NCBI GenBank assembly: GCA_023375675.1
Contig: JALQBC010000020.1
Coordinates: 496,001 to 560,000 of the forward strand
Length of the DNA: 64,000 nucleotides
Reading direction: 5' to 3'
DNA from: Cytospora piceicola
Lineage: Eukaryota; Ascomycota; Sordariomycetes; Diaporthales; Cytosporaceae
Part shown: in pieces, positions 45,325 to 55,109 of the stretch
Numbering within the stretch: position 1 is the first letter of the stretch
Layout: every line of letters starts with the position of its first letter
The notes under the pieces: generated by a model
The model's input: the letters and a program-made list of their open reading frames with translations, nothing else
Told to the model about the DNA's origin: nothing
Database searches by the model: none
Program-made: the position numbers and the translations under genes

Positions 45325-48300
45325 ATGAGCGCTCCCATCGTCGCTGTGGGCGACGGCCCGCCGCCAGCACAAGCTGACGTCTCGGCCTTCCTCGACTCCA
45401 TCTTCACCGCAAAGACCTCAAATGCCTCTGTCGACGCCTCCTATGGTCTCTGCGAGCTTATCTTGAACTCCAAGGTTGGATTCCGCGGTCTGGAAACCTA
45501 TGGCATCCTCTCCGAGATCAAGAAGGCCGCCGCTGACAAGAAGTCCGCCTCGAGGAGAGAGGGCGCACAAAATCTGCTCGGTGCCCTCTTTGAGAAGTTC
45601 CCAGCACGACAGCCTGCTTCCGAAGTCATCTTCCTCGTTCAGGATGGCGGCATGCTCGCCTGCGCCCTTGACGCTCTGGCCGACAAGGGCACCGTCGTGC
45701 GCGAGGCTGCTCAGTATGGCGTTGATGCCATGTTCAACCACCTCACCCCCGAGTCTCTCGTCATCGGACTCCTCCCCGCCCTACAAGATTACCTGGGCAA
45801 GAGGACCGGAAAATGGCAAGGCACTGTCGCTGCCTTGAAGCTGATGCAAAAGATGGCCGACAAGGCCAAGCTGGCAATCGGCGGTACCAAGGAGGAGGCA
45901 CAAGAAAAGGAAGTCCTGCGGGAACTGATGGGCAACAAGCTGGCAGGCCTGATCCCTCTCGTTGAGCAGGGCATGCACGACTTGAAGACTGAGGTCGAGA
46001 AGCAAGCAGTCAAGACCATGGACTCGCTCACCGCTCTCCTGCAGAACGACGACGTCGCTCCTAAGCTGCCCGTGCTTCTCGAAGCCATGCAGAAGCCATC
46101 CTCCGAGTCCCTGGGCAAGGCTATCCACGTCCTCTCCCAAACAACCTTCGTTGCCATCGTCACTTCTCCCGTTCTCGCCCTCCTCACCCCCTTCCTCGAA
46201 CGTACACTTTACAACCCTACAACACAGCAGGAGACTCTGCGGAAGACAGTTGTCATCACAGAGAACCTGACAAAGCTGGTCCACGACCCCATCGAGGCTC
46301 GTACCTTCTTGCCCAAGCTGAAGCCTGGTGTCAAGGGCGTCCTCGACCGTGCATCCCTTCCTGAGGTCCGAGAGATCGCACAAAGAGCCTTGGATGTCAT
46401 GGACAAGGCCATGGCTCCTGACGAGGAGGTCATCGAGCGCCTCACCGCCGATGATGTCGGCAAGATCCTGGATGCTGAGATCAAGAAGAACAACGGAGTT
46501 GCCAACGCCGACTCGTACAAGGTCCTGAAGCCATACGTCTGCGCCATGGTTGCCGAAGATGTCAACCACCGCATGGTCAGCCGCATCTCGGTCAGAGTTG
46601 CTCCGTACCTCAACGGCCTCATGAAGGCTGCCGGGGCTCACCAGGCGGTCGCAGATGGCGTGCAGAAGTTCTATGTTGACGAGGATGAGCGGAAATACGG
46701 TGTACCTGAGAAGGAGGATGATGGTGAGGTTGAGATTGTCAATGCCGACTTCTCCCTGGCCTACGGTGGTATGCTTCTGCTGTCCCACACAAACCTTCGC
46801 CTGCTCAAGGGCCACCGTTACGGTCTTTGCGGTCGCAACGGTGCTGGCAAGTCTACACTCATGAAGAGTATTGCTGGTGGTAAGCTTGAGGGCTTCCCTC
46901 CCCAGGACGTCCTCCGTACATGCTACGTCGAGCACAACCAGGGCGAGGATGCCGACATCAGCATTCTGGACTTTGTTGCCAAGGACCCCGAGATTGCCAA
47001 GAATGGCACACCCCGTGAGCGCATCTCCGAAGTTCTTGCCGAGTTCGGCTTCACCGCCGGCGAGGAGGGCAGACAGTCGCAAAGAGTCGGTTCCCTGTCA
47101 GGAGGTTGGAAGATGAAGCTTGCTCTGGCTCGTGCTATGCTGCAGAAAGCCGACGTCCTCCTGCTTGACGAACCTACTAACCACTTGGACGTCGAGAACA
47201 TTGCATGGCTGGAGGAGTACCTCCGGTCGCACACCGATATTACCAGTTTGATCGTGTCTCACGACTCCGGTTTCCTGGACAACGTCACCACCGACATCTA
47301 CCACTACGAGCCCGGCAAGAAGCTCGGTCACTTCAAGGGAAACCTCAACGCTTTCGTCAACGTTCGTCCCGAGGCCAAGAGCTACTACACCCTGTCTGCC
47401 AGCAACGTCCAGTTCAAGTTCCCACCTCCGGGAATATTGTCCGGTGTCAAGTCTCAGACTCGTGCCATCGTTCGTATGACGAACGTCAGCTACCAGTACC
47501 CCAAGGCCCCCAAGCCATCCCTGGCCGATGTCTCTTGCCAGCTTACCCTGTCATCTCGCGTGGCCATTATTGGGCCCAACGGTGCTGGAAAGTCAACCCT
47601 CATCAAGCTTCTTACCGGCGAAGTCATTCCTACCGACGGTAAGGTGGAGAAGCACCCCAACCTGCGTATTGGATACATTAAGCAGCACGCACTTGAGCAC
47701 GTGGAGATGCACCTGGAGAAGACTCCCAACCAGTACCTGCAATGGCGTTACCAGAACGGTGACGACCGAGAGGTCCACTTCAAGGAGACCAGAGCTATGT
47801 CCGAGCAGGACAAGGCCCAGATGGAGAAGACGATCGATGTTGGCGATGGCAAGGGTCACCGACAAATCGATACTCTTGTCGGACGACAGAAGTTTAAGAA
47901 GTCGTTCCAATACGAAGTGTAAGTTCTCCGTTCCCCATTCTCGAGGCATTGGCAGGCAACTAATTTTCTATCAGGCAATGGAAGGGATGGCTCCCAAAGC
48001 ACAACTCTATGATCAGCCGTGAGACCCTCACGGATCTTGGCTTCGACAAGATGGTTCAGGAGTTCGATGATCACGAGGCCTCGCGTGAAGGTCTTGGTTA
48101 CCGTGTGCTCGAGCCTAAGATCATTTCCCAGCACTTCGACGACCTCGGTCTCGACCCGGAGATCGCCAACCACAACGAGATCGGCTCGCTGTCCGGTGGA
48201 CAGAAGGTCAAGGTCGTCATTGCTGGTGCCATGTGGAACAACCCTCACTTGTTGGTTCTTGACGAGCCGACTAACTTCTTGGACCGTGATTCCTTGGGAG

Positions 48301-48719
48301 GTCTCGCTGTTGCCATCCGCGACTTCAAGGGTGGTGTTGTTATGATCAGTCATAACGAGGAGTTCGTTGGCGCCCTGGCGAGCGAGACGTGGATCGTGCG
48401 TGACGGACGTGTCGCCCACAAGGGCACCACGGCCATCGCCCTCGACCGCTTTGAGGATTCCCGACCCGGCTCTACCGCGCCGTCGTCTGGTCTCAACACC
48501 CCTGTCAACGAGCTCGCAAGCACAGCGGCTAGCAGCGCGTTGAACAGCGGAGTCGAGGATAATATGGATGAACCATTGAAGTTCAAGGCCAAGAAGAAGA
48601 AGAAGAAGACCAAGAAGGACCTGAAGGAGCAGGAGGTCAGGAGGCGTCTGAGGCACATCGAGTGGCTCAACAGCCCCAAGGGCACGCCCCACCCCGTGGA
48701 CACGGATGACGAGGAGTAG
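45325..48719 (+). CDS. ABC-type translation factor New1/Elf1, paralogue of elongation factor 3
   Basis: Two exons, 45325-47918 and 47975-48719, encode 1112 residues; the 56-bp intron splits a Val codon in YEVQWKGW. The N-terminal ~340 residues are HEAT-like repeats, followed by a four-helix bundle. Two ABC domains follow: ABC1 with Walker A GRNGAGKST (near 505), signature LSGGWKMKLALA and Walker B LLLDEPTNHLD; ABC2 with GPNGAGKST (near 752), LSGGQKVKVVIAG and LLVLDEPTNFLD. A chromodomain-like insert (QYEVQWKGWLPKHNSM) lies inside ABC2. The compact insert, DHEASREGLGYR, the AVAIRDFKGGVVMISHNEEF segment and the C-terminus RRRLRHIEWLNSPKGTP fit New1/Elf1 better than canonical EF-3, whose insert is longer and whose tail differs. 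Yeast New1 binds ribosomes and supports translation termination and recycling. A Lys-rich tail is present. Confidence 0.85.
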
Positions 48720-49184
48720 AAGTTTCTTGCCTTTTGCTTTGTTTTGACGGAATGAGATAATGTCCTGGACGAAGGTCTTCAAAAAGAGTCGGGCACATTT
48801 GATGGTTTATTAATAGACCGCCGGCGTTTAATATAGAGGGGATAGTTGGGCTTTGGCATAAAGAGTACATGAGTATCTAGACTTTTAGTCGGCACTCTTT
48901 TCGTTATTTATACAAGTTTCCGCGTCTGGACTGATTGGGGTGTGCAAAGTGAGATTTGTCTTTTGAGTATTGCAATTTTCTTGAATACATGGGGCCCGTG
49001 GATATTGTACATGTGTAAACCCGCGGTGACAAGATGGTGGCTAGTGGTGATACCTTCCTCCTATCCACGTGTCTTCCGATGTGACCGATGCTTACCAGTG
49101 GATCAAAAGTTGTTGACGTACATGTGTTCAATCAAGTACGGTGCTGAGAAGATTCACTCCCCAGCTTTTGGTAGTATTGAAAGC
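48720..49184. other. 3' flank of New1/Elf1
   Basis: No gene seen between the New1/Elf1 stop and the tRNA terminator. Confidence 0.5.
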
Positions 49185-49193
49185 AAAAAAAAA
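49185..49193 (-). terminator. RNA polymerase III terminator of tRNA-Ala
   Basis: Nine T on the minus strand, 36 bases beyond the tRNA 3' end; a shorter run of five T is nearer. Confidence 0.65.
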
Positions 49194-49228
49194 TTGTCAA
49201 AAATCAGACATGAAATTGACAAAAGAAT

Positions 49229-49320
49229 TGGACGACCACGGGATCGAACCGTGTACCTCGTGCAGATGCTGAGTCAGATGACATGCTAAGCACGCGCTCT
49301 ACCATTTGAGCTAGACGCCC
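49229..49320 (-). tRNA. tRNA-Ala (anticodon AGC) with a 19-nt intron
   Basis: Read on the minus strand, GGGCGTC pairs with GTCGTCC apart from one T-T mismatch. The third pair is G3-U70, the identity element of alanine tRNA. The D arm is GCTCAAATGGTAGAGC. The anticodon stem CGTGC/GCACG carries the loop TTAGCAT with anticodon AGC at 49285-49287. The intron at 49265-49283 is one base 3' of the anticodon. The T arm contains GGTTCGATCCC. Confidence 0.93.
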
Positions 49321-50227
49321 GGTTTGTTGAAATAGGGTCAAGAAACTCTGTAGAATAACTGCAGCTTAGTGGTTCCACTTCTCCGAAAGGAAGATTAGAG
49401 TATTGAGTTAATTGGGTGCGGGAGGAGGCCAGATGGGAGCAGTGAGCAGCTACATACTGTATGTATAATGTCCTGTATGTATTGCGTGCGGACGGTATCT
49501 TCAGGGTCTCGATGTCATATCTGCTCAGGCCGTCGAGCAACTAAAGCGACGGACCTGCTCGTGTCAGTATTAGCTCGGTCTTTTTCTTGCCCTAGCTGGA
49601 GTATGTGACAACCTGGAACGTTTTTGGCCACTGTTGTCGGCGATTTACCCTTCCGAAAGTTGAGGCATATATTCATGATCTAGGCGTGGTTCGCAGTCCT
49701 GTTCCCCTACGTAGCTTTCTATTTTTTTCAAGCTCTCAAGCTTAAAGTAAGTCTAAACCAACAAACAAAACCAATTATAGAATTATCTCGTCGAGTTCTA
49801 TTTAGATTACTTGGTTAAATAGCGAAGTTTTGAAATCTTGACATCTCAGGTTTAAGGGTAAACCTTGAGATTAAAATAAATAGATAAATTGAATACTTAC
49901 CCTCGAATCTCGAGATTGTCGCGCTTTCTCTTAAAGTCTAGTAACTTATATAATTATATAGATCTCGACGAGACAAGTCGAATAATAGTCTTATTATCAA
50001 GTCCAGACTTATGATAAGAGCGTAATTGACTTGTAAAGGTAGGAAATAAAGTTGCGAAACAGGTTTAGACCGTGCACATGCCTTGACTTTTGTAAGGCTG
50101 GGGATGATCGCCGATGAGCAGTTGCACGTGCCTTTGGGCCAACGTCATGTCATGTATTTAGACTCTAAATGGACTCAAGAGTTCAAAGCGTAGAACCGAC
50201 GCAGAGTGATATAATTAACACTCTAGC
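49321..50227. other. AT-rich spacer
   Basis: The part 49740-50050 is markedly AT-rich and has stops in all frames, unlike the neighbouring genes. It could be a mutated repeat remnant. Nothing else is seen. Confidence 0.45.
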
Positions 50228-51970
50228 ATGTTGAAATACTTACCCGTGACCAGTGACCACTTCCACAAGCCTGGTTCTCATCTCTATCCTCGCCTCGCAC
50301 ACCAACCAAGCCGCAACCTACACTCTCACTTAGATCTACATCCCACACCACACGACGACAGACTCTCAGTAATCATGCACCCCATTCTCCTACAAAATTT
50401 ATTGGATCTTGTATCCCGGCCCGGCCGCGATAGACAGAGTCCATCATTGTTGGATGAGCCACAAGACGGCGATGTCGAGCCGCACCAGCCGCCACCAGAC
50501 TATTCCGAACTATTTCCCCAAGACCATGACCCGGACCGACAATCCTGCACACCCCCTTCAGAGATGGACCCCCTCGTCATAGCAGCACTGCACAACCAGA
50601 CACAAAGCCCGCTGCACCGGCTCCCTAACAACATCCTCGTCCTAATTATTCACATGCTCGACAACAGCGGCGTCGAGTGCCTCCGCCGAGCCGGGCGCCG
50701 GTTCTCCCCTCTGTGCGCCGAAGTCGTGCTCAGCCGGCCGCGGACATGCCTGCCGGTGTGGGACTGCCAGACGGGGCCTTTCCTGTGGCCGCGCTTCGAG
50801 CAGATGTGCCGCAGCGGCCAGGCGGAGGAGCTGATGCGGACGGCGGACGGCCGCGACGGGCTGCCCGCCGACAGGACGCGGCTGCGCCGCCTCCTGGACA
50901 GGGACAGGTACTGCGACGGCTGCCGCGAGGGGGCGCCGGGCTGGGCCCAGAGGGCAAGGGAGCTCCGCAGGTACCTGCACTGCTCTGGGTGCGGCGCCGA
51001 CCACCCTGCCTGCCTCTTCTCGCGCTCGCAGCGGGCACAGGAGGCCCACCGCCGGCGTTGTATCGGGCATGAGGGTTACCTTAGGATATGTAGCCACGAG
51101 GAGGGTATCGTGAGACGGAAGGATTTCATGGAACTTGAACGCAAATCGGCTAGCAAGGCTCCTGCCGCCCAGACGATTCTCCAGTGCAAACATAGCAGTC
51201 ATGTTATACTGTGCGCGGAGACGAGTATGGAGAAGGGCGGAATACCGAACTCGGACTGTCTACTCTGCCGAGATTTTATCTATCCGAACTTCAGGCCCTT
51301 CAAAGGGAATATACTCATGAACTGGACTGCCCACTTGCCTCTGCGGCGGGACCAGGGGCCGCTTACAGCCGCTGCTCTACGCCCTCGATTGGCCACGCTT
51401 CGCGACAACACAGGACGCTTCATCTGCCCGACATTGGCGCCCGGCATGGACCTACCGGAACTTTGCTGTTTCGACCCCAACTATTGTGACTGTGTTCCGT
51501 TCAAGGGCTCTCGGAATGTGGATTGGCAGTTGTTATCCAGGTCAGGTTCCAAAACGGGAGGCCATATGGACCCTGCCAATCGCTTGTTTCTCAATGGGGT
51601 TCTGACCCATTCAGGTCCGGTTTGCGAGTTCGCACTGAAGAGGCATGAGACTAGGCTGATGCAAGAGACCGACTCTTGCTATGGACGCGGGCACTCCAAT
51701 ATCAGGGTTCAACCTTGCCATAGTGGCAGCCTGTGTCTTACAGTCAATTACGAACGGCGCCTGCGTGCTAGGTCTGGAAGATTAATGAGTCCAGAGTGGT
51801 ATCAAGCCCTCGATCCCGAGTCATATGGCCTAACGACTGACAGAGACGGGTTCGGGATATATTGGTGCCGGAAGAAACAATGTCGCAACTACTACGGGCG
51901 TATTCCGGGGTATTCGAGGATAATCTACGGCAAGGAGTACTCAAGAAAGTGTCCCGAGTCCTGCAAATAG
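50228..51970 (+). CDS. F-box protein with cysteine-rich zinc-ribbon-like segment
   Basis: A single frame of 580 codons. An F-box lies near residues 128-172: LHRLPNNILVLIIHMLDNSG then CLRRAGRRFSPLCAEVV. F-box proteins bring substrates to SCF ubiquitin ligases through Skp1. After it, CDGCREG, LHCSGCGADHPACLFS and RICSHEEG give spaced Cys/His pairs, a pattern seen in a large fungal F-box family expanded in Sordariomycetes. The C-terminal half is Cys-rich (CCFDPNYCDCV, YWCRKKQCRNYY). The start is uncertain. Met1 at 50228, Met50 at 50375 and Met113 at 50564 are all in frame; the last, MDPLVIAALHNQTQSP, is where homologous frames often begin. The target is unknown. Confidence 0.8.
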   Translation: MLKYLPVTSDHFHKPGSHLYPRLAHQPSRNLHSHLDLHPTPHDDRLSVIMHPILLQNLLDLVSRPGRDRQSPSLLDEPQDGDVEPHQPPPDYSELFPQDHDPDRQSCTPPSEMDPLVIAALHNQTQSPLHRLPNNILVLIIHMLDNSGVECLRRAGRRFSPLCAEVVLSRPRTCLPVWDCQTGPFLWPRFEQMCRSGQAEELMRTADGRDGLPADRTRLRRLLDRDRYCDGCREGAPGWAQRARELRRYLHCSGCGADHPACLFSRSQRAQEAHRRRCIGHEGYLRICSHEEGIVRRKDFMELERKSASKAPAAQTILQCKHSSHVILCAETSMEKGGIPNSDCLLCRDFIYPNFRPFKGNILMNWTAHLPLRRDQGPLTAAALRPRLATLRDNTGRFICPTLAPGMDLPELCCFDPNYCDCVPFKGSRNVDWQLLSRSGSKTGGHMDPANRLFLNGVLTHSGPVCEFALKRHETRLMQETDSCYGRGHSNIRVQPCHSGSLCLTVNYERRLRARSGRLMSPEWYQALDPESYGLTTDRDGFGIYWCRKKQCRNYYGRIPGYSRIIYGKEYSRKCPESCK

Positions 51971-52093
51971 TGTTGATCACAGAAAGGAGAGTCACGTAAG
52001 CCATAGTCAAGATTCACGAGTCCATCGTGGACTTCGACCCTGACATTCACGATTTATATAATGATATAGTCCAATGCTCTATACAGGACGCAC

Positions 52094-52471
52094 CTACTTC
52101 ACGCCCCCCCCCCCAAACCTATACCTCCTCCGCCGCAGCCTCCACCGCCCCTGCGACCTCCTCGCCTCCGACGCCTCCGTCACCCCCGGTGCGACCGCCG
52201 TGGCCGCAGCCGCAGCCGCAGCCGCAGCCACAGCCGGCTTCCCGAACCGCCGACCCCAAACCCGGGTCACCAGGGCAAACAAGGTAGAAACCCCCACCGC
52301 GGTGAGCACCGGGCCCCAGATTCTGCTTGCCGGGGTGGCCGGGGCGGCCGCCAGGCGGACGACGGCGACCGCGGGGCTGTCGACCGCGCTCGCGAGGCTG
52401 CCGGCGGTGGCGGTGGCGGTGGTGGAGGTGAAGGTGGTGTAGGTGACCACGGAGGTCACGACGTCAGACAT
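52094..52471 (-). CDS. small membrane-protein-like unit, copy 1
   Basis: A 125-codon frame starting MSDVVTSVVTYTT. It is Ala/Val/Thr-rich with a hydrophobic segment IWGPVLTAVGVSTLFALV that could span a membrane, then a basic Arg/Ala-rich tail. Directly upstream of the ATG is a ~75-base block shared with copies 2 and 3. That block ends TATGCTAATATAATAGTACAG, which looks like an intron 3' end, so the true start may lie in an upstream exon. No family recognised. Confidence 0.35.
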   Translation of the reverse strand: MSDVVTSVVTYTTFTSTTATATAGSLASAVDSPAVAVVRLAAAPATPASRIWGPVLTAVGVSTLFALVTRVWGRRFGKPAVAAAAAAAAATAVAPGVTEASEARRSQGRWRLRRRRYRFGGGGVK

Positions 52472-52540
52472 CTGTACTATTATATTAGCATATAGTCTGC
52501 ATGGAGAATGTTGCGCTTGGCCAAGAGTGTTATACCTTCT

Positions 52541-52602
52541 AGACTGACTGACTGACTGACTGACTGACTGAATGATTGATTGATTGTTTGGTTGTTTGTT
52601 TG
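52541..52602. repeat. (GACT)n / (GATT)n / (GTTT)n microsatellite
   Basis: Tandem GACT units turn into GATT and then GTTT units. The GACT part abuts the conserved block upstream of copy 1; shorter forms occur at the same place in copies 2 and 3. Confidence 0.85.
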
Positions 52603-52613
52603 TATTCGTATCA

Positions 52614-52916
52614 TCAATCGAGTCTTCGCGGTGCTGCCGTGGCCGCAGCCGCCCCGGGCGTTGCCACCACCGGCTCCGTCACAAAAAGTCCCCGAAGCCG
52701 GGGCCACCACAGCGGAGACGAGGTGACCACCCCGGCAACCACCCAGGAAACCACCGCAGAAACCACCGCCGGGACGATAGTCAAGCCCCAGTTTCGGGGG
52801 GTGGAGGCGGAGGCGGAGGAGAGGGTGGTGGTGGGAGGAGGAGGGGAGGAGGGTGAGAGTGAAGGTGGTCGTGATGATGGTGGTGATAGGCCTACGGAGG
52901 TCACGACTTCAGACAT
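52614..52916 (-). CDS. small membrane-protein-like unit, copy 2
   Basis: A 100-codon frame starting MSEVVTSVGLSPP, closely matching copy 1 at its first eight residues. A Ser/Pro-rich segment precedes the hydrophobic GLTIVPAVVSAVVSWVVAGV. The same block as in copy 1 (TATGCTAATATGATAGTACAG) precedes the ATG. Function unknown. Confidence 0.35.
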   Translation of the reverse strand: MSEVVTSVGLSPPSSRPPSLSPSSPPPPTTTLSSASASTPRNWGLTIVPAVVSAVVSWVVAGVVTSSPLWWPRLRGLFVTEPVVATPGAAAATAAPRRLD

Positions 52917-53028
52917 CTGTACTATCATATTAGCATATAGTCTGGATAGAGAATGTTGCACTTGGCTAAGAGTGTTGTACCTTGTAGACTGACTGGTCCC
53001 CGGACAGGCTGGCTGACTGGATGATTGA

Positions 53029-53136
53029 TTACTTGAATTGACGCTTGCAAGCGGCCAAGAACACGAAGATGACGCAGGTGGGCTGGCGGGGCTGGCGGCC
53101 ATCCCGGCGGTAGTAGTAGAGGTAGAAGTTCGACAT
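53029..53136 (-). CDS. small membrane-protein-like unit, copy 3 (shortest, most diverged)
   Basis: A 35-residue frame starting MSNFYLYYYRRDG and ending after a hydrophobic CVIFVFLAAC. The upstream block matches copies 1 and 2 more weakly (GATGCTGATACCAGCGTAG). It is too short to judge alone and is listed because of the shared layout. Confidence 0.25.
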   Translation of the reverse strand: MSNFYLYYYRRDGRQPRQPTCVIFVFLAACKRQFK

Positions 53137-53583
53137 CTACGCTGGTATCAGCATCTTGTAGACGTCGAGCTTTCCACGAATTGGCTAGAAGCATTATACC
53201 TTGAACGAACGATTGACTGACTTGCTGAGTGGGTCGGTGAGTGATGAGTGGTGGACGATAAGCGGTGAGTGATAATGAGTGAGCGAGTGAGTGACAACTC
53301 AGATTTTCAAGAGGACGGGGACGCGTTCGATTCCCGGGTAGATTGGTGGAAATCCAGAGAAAGTGTATTTGACTTTGGAATTCGGTAGAGACCTCCAAGA
53401 CTGTTCTGACCAGAGCATGCCGGTTTTGGATTTTGGTGAAAACATGGCTTGTTGACGTGGATTGCTTCGATATTTGTTGACATAATTGGACTGAAAGCGA
53501 AGGAAAAATTGAAGACGACCAGAAGAGGAGAAAATCGGGGATGAGACTGGAACCTCAAGAATGAAGGGTCAAGGTGTCACGCA

Positions 53584-53736
53584 ATGACTAAGCTGCTGCC
53601 TGTTTCTTACTTTGTGAAATGGAAGGAGTATGCTGGTGAGGATGATGACAAGGTTACGAGGTACGTATTCAGACGAAGTACTTTATTTCCATATGCGGAG
53701 TGGGAGAGAGACATCGAGACCAGCCTTGTTTTTTGA
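53584..53736 (+). other. 50-codon frame with chromodomain-like core
   Basis: The frame reads MTKLLPVSYFVKWKEYAGED and continues to a stop at 53734-53736. YFVKWKEYAGEDD resembles the YxVKWKGY..ED core of chromodomains, including those at the C-terminus of chromo-type LTR retrotransposon integrases. The aromatic cage cannot be completed and no integrase is nearby. It may be a relic. Confidence 0.25.
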
Positions 53737-54137
53737 GGAAGGCATCAATCCCGCTTCAGTGCTTGGTTGTTTATCTCGTGAATTTCTGACAACGAGCAGG
53801 TAGCCGGAGCGATTGTCACTCTGTGAGGGAAGGAGGCACTACATACGGTATCGGGAGGATTGACAAGTAGCCTTGCGATGACGGTGGGTGCTGGTGCGAT
53901 TGGTGGAGGACGCGGGAATATGATAGCTGCACCGTGACTTGATTGCTAAGGTTGCTGTTGCTTTGGATTGGCAGGTTGAAGGGGCGCAATGGGGCCAGCA
54001 GTAAAGATACAATCTCTATATTGAAACGTGTCAGTTGGGCCAGCAATTGCACTCTGGGGTTTGTTCTGGTACCTAGGTACGCTTAATCACGCTGATGGAG
54101 AGCCGCACGCCTGCTTATAGGTACCGGTCATCCTGTA

Positions 54138-54158
54138 ATAGTAGTAGTAGTTGTAGTG

Positions 54159-54214
<56 letters not shown>
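54138..54214. repeat. (TAG)n trinucleotide microsatellite
   Basis: About 25 nearly perfect TAG units. Confidence 0.9.
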
Positions 54215-54215
<1 letters not shown>

Positions 54216-54929
54216 TATGCCTAGGTCAGGAGGATGGAGCTTAAGAAATCGATCTCCTTTCTTGTCGCTGTTCCGCTTGTCTCAGGTTTCTGTGGAGGAC
54301 AAGTGCAATGAGCGTGGGAGTTAGCTTTCCGTGGACCGCCCAAAGTCCAAGTAGTAGAGGTGATGTAGCAATTAAAAAGTGATGTCTTCATACCCATGGG
54401 CCACGTATGTAAATAAGGGGTAGGTTTATATATTTTCACAGAATATTCACCCCGATGGGATGAAGAGAGGCTGTATGCTATCGGGGGCCTGGGGCCATGC
54501 TTCCGGGCAAGGCATGACCTGAAAGCCTCTGGAAGATGCTGAATTGGCAACCAAACAACTGAAGATGCACTGCTAAATGACTGCAACTATAGTCCCTGGC
54601 CAGAGAATAACACGTGTCAATGTTGACATTGGGTGGCTCTTTAAAGGTGCCAAAGAGCTGCCTACTAAGTAGGTATAGCATGGTACACAGCCTCGTGCGA
54701 TAAGGCTGTGACCTTCCTAAAAAGGAAGGTCAAAGTACTTAGGTAATACTAATATGTCCACACATCCAAAAGAACTTCACCGTGTCGCCTCTTCATGCCG
54801 TCGTTGTGAAGCCCAAATGCTTTATTCTGTCATGGAGTTTCACCTCAGCGTACCTGTTTCTGCAGACGGACCGCCGAAGAGGAAGAAATCCGTAACTCAC
54901 GTCCCTCGGCTTTTCTTCGTATTGGACGA

Positions 54930-55109
54930 TCACGATGATCCAAGAACCCGCTGCTTCTGCTGATCCTCGCTGCCGTTGTAGGGGTCGATGATGCCCCTGG
55001 TAACCGACAGGATCTTCTCGCCCGCGGAGCAGACTTGCTCGGCATAGGGGATGCCGGTTATGGGGTTGTGGGCGAGTTCCCGCTTGATGTCGATCACGAA
55101 CAGCGCGCT
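54930..55109 (-). other. exon-like open segment of unknown identity
   Basis: After an ACGCAG acceptor-like string the minus strand stays open for about 60 codons with ordinary amino acid composition (ALFVIDIKRELAHNPITG, then PYAEQVCSAGEKIL). It ends at TGA 54930-54932. A GTAAGA donor-like site lies about 70 bases upstream at about 55182. This may be the last exon of a small or broken gene; I do not recognise it. Confidence 0.25.

Noticed and set aside
45781..47082. 433-codon minus-strand frame
   Set aside because: Antisense to New1/Elf1; its composition mirrors the coding strand.
45325..48719. Naming the gene elongation factor 3
   Set aside because: The ABC2 insert and the C-terminus fit New1/Elf1 better than EF-3.
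53321..53340. B-box-like GTTCGATTCCC
   Set aside because: No tRNA cloverleaf upstream.
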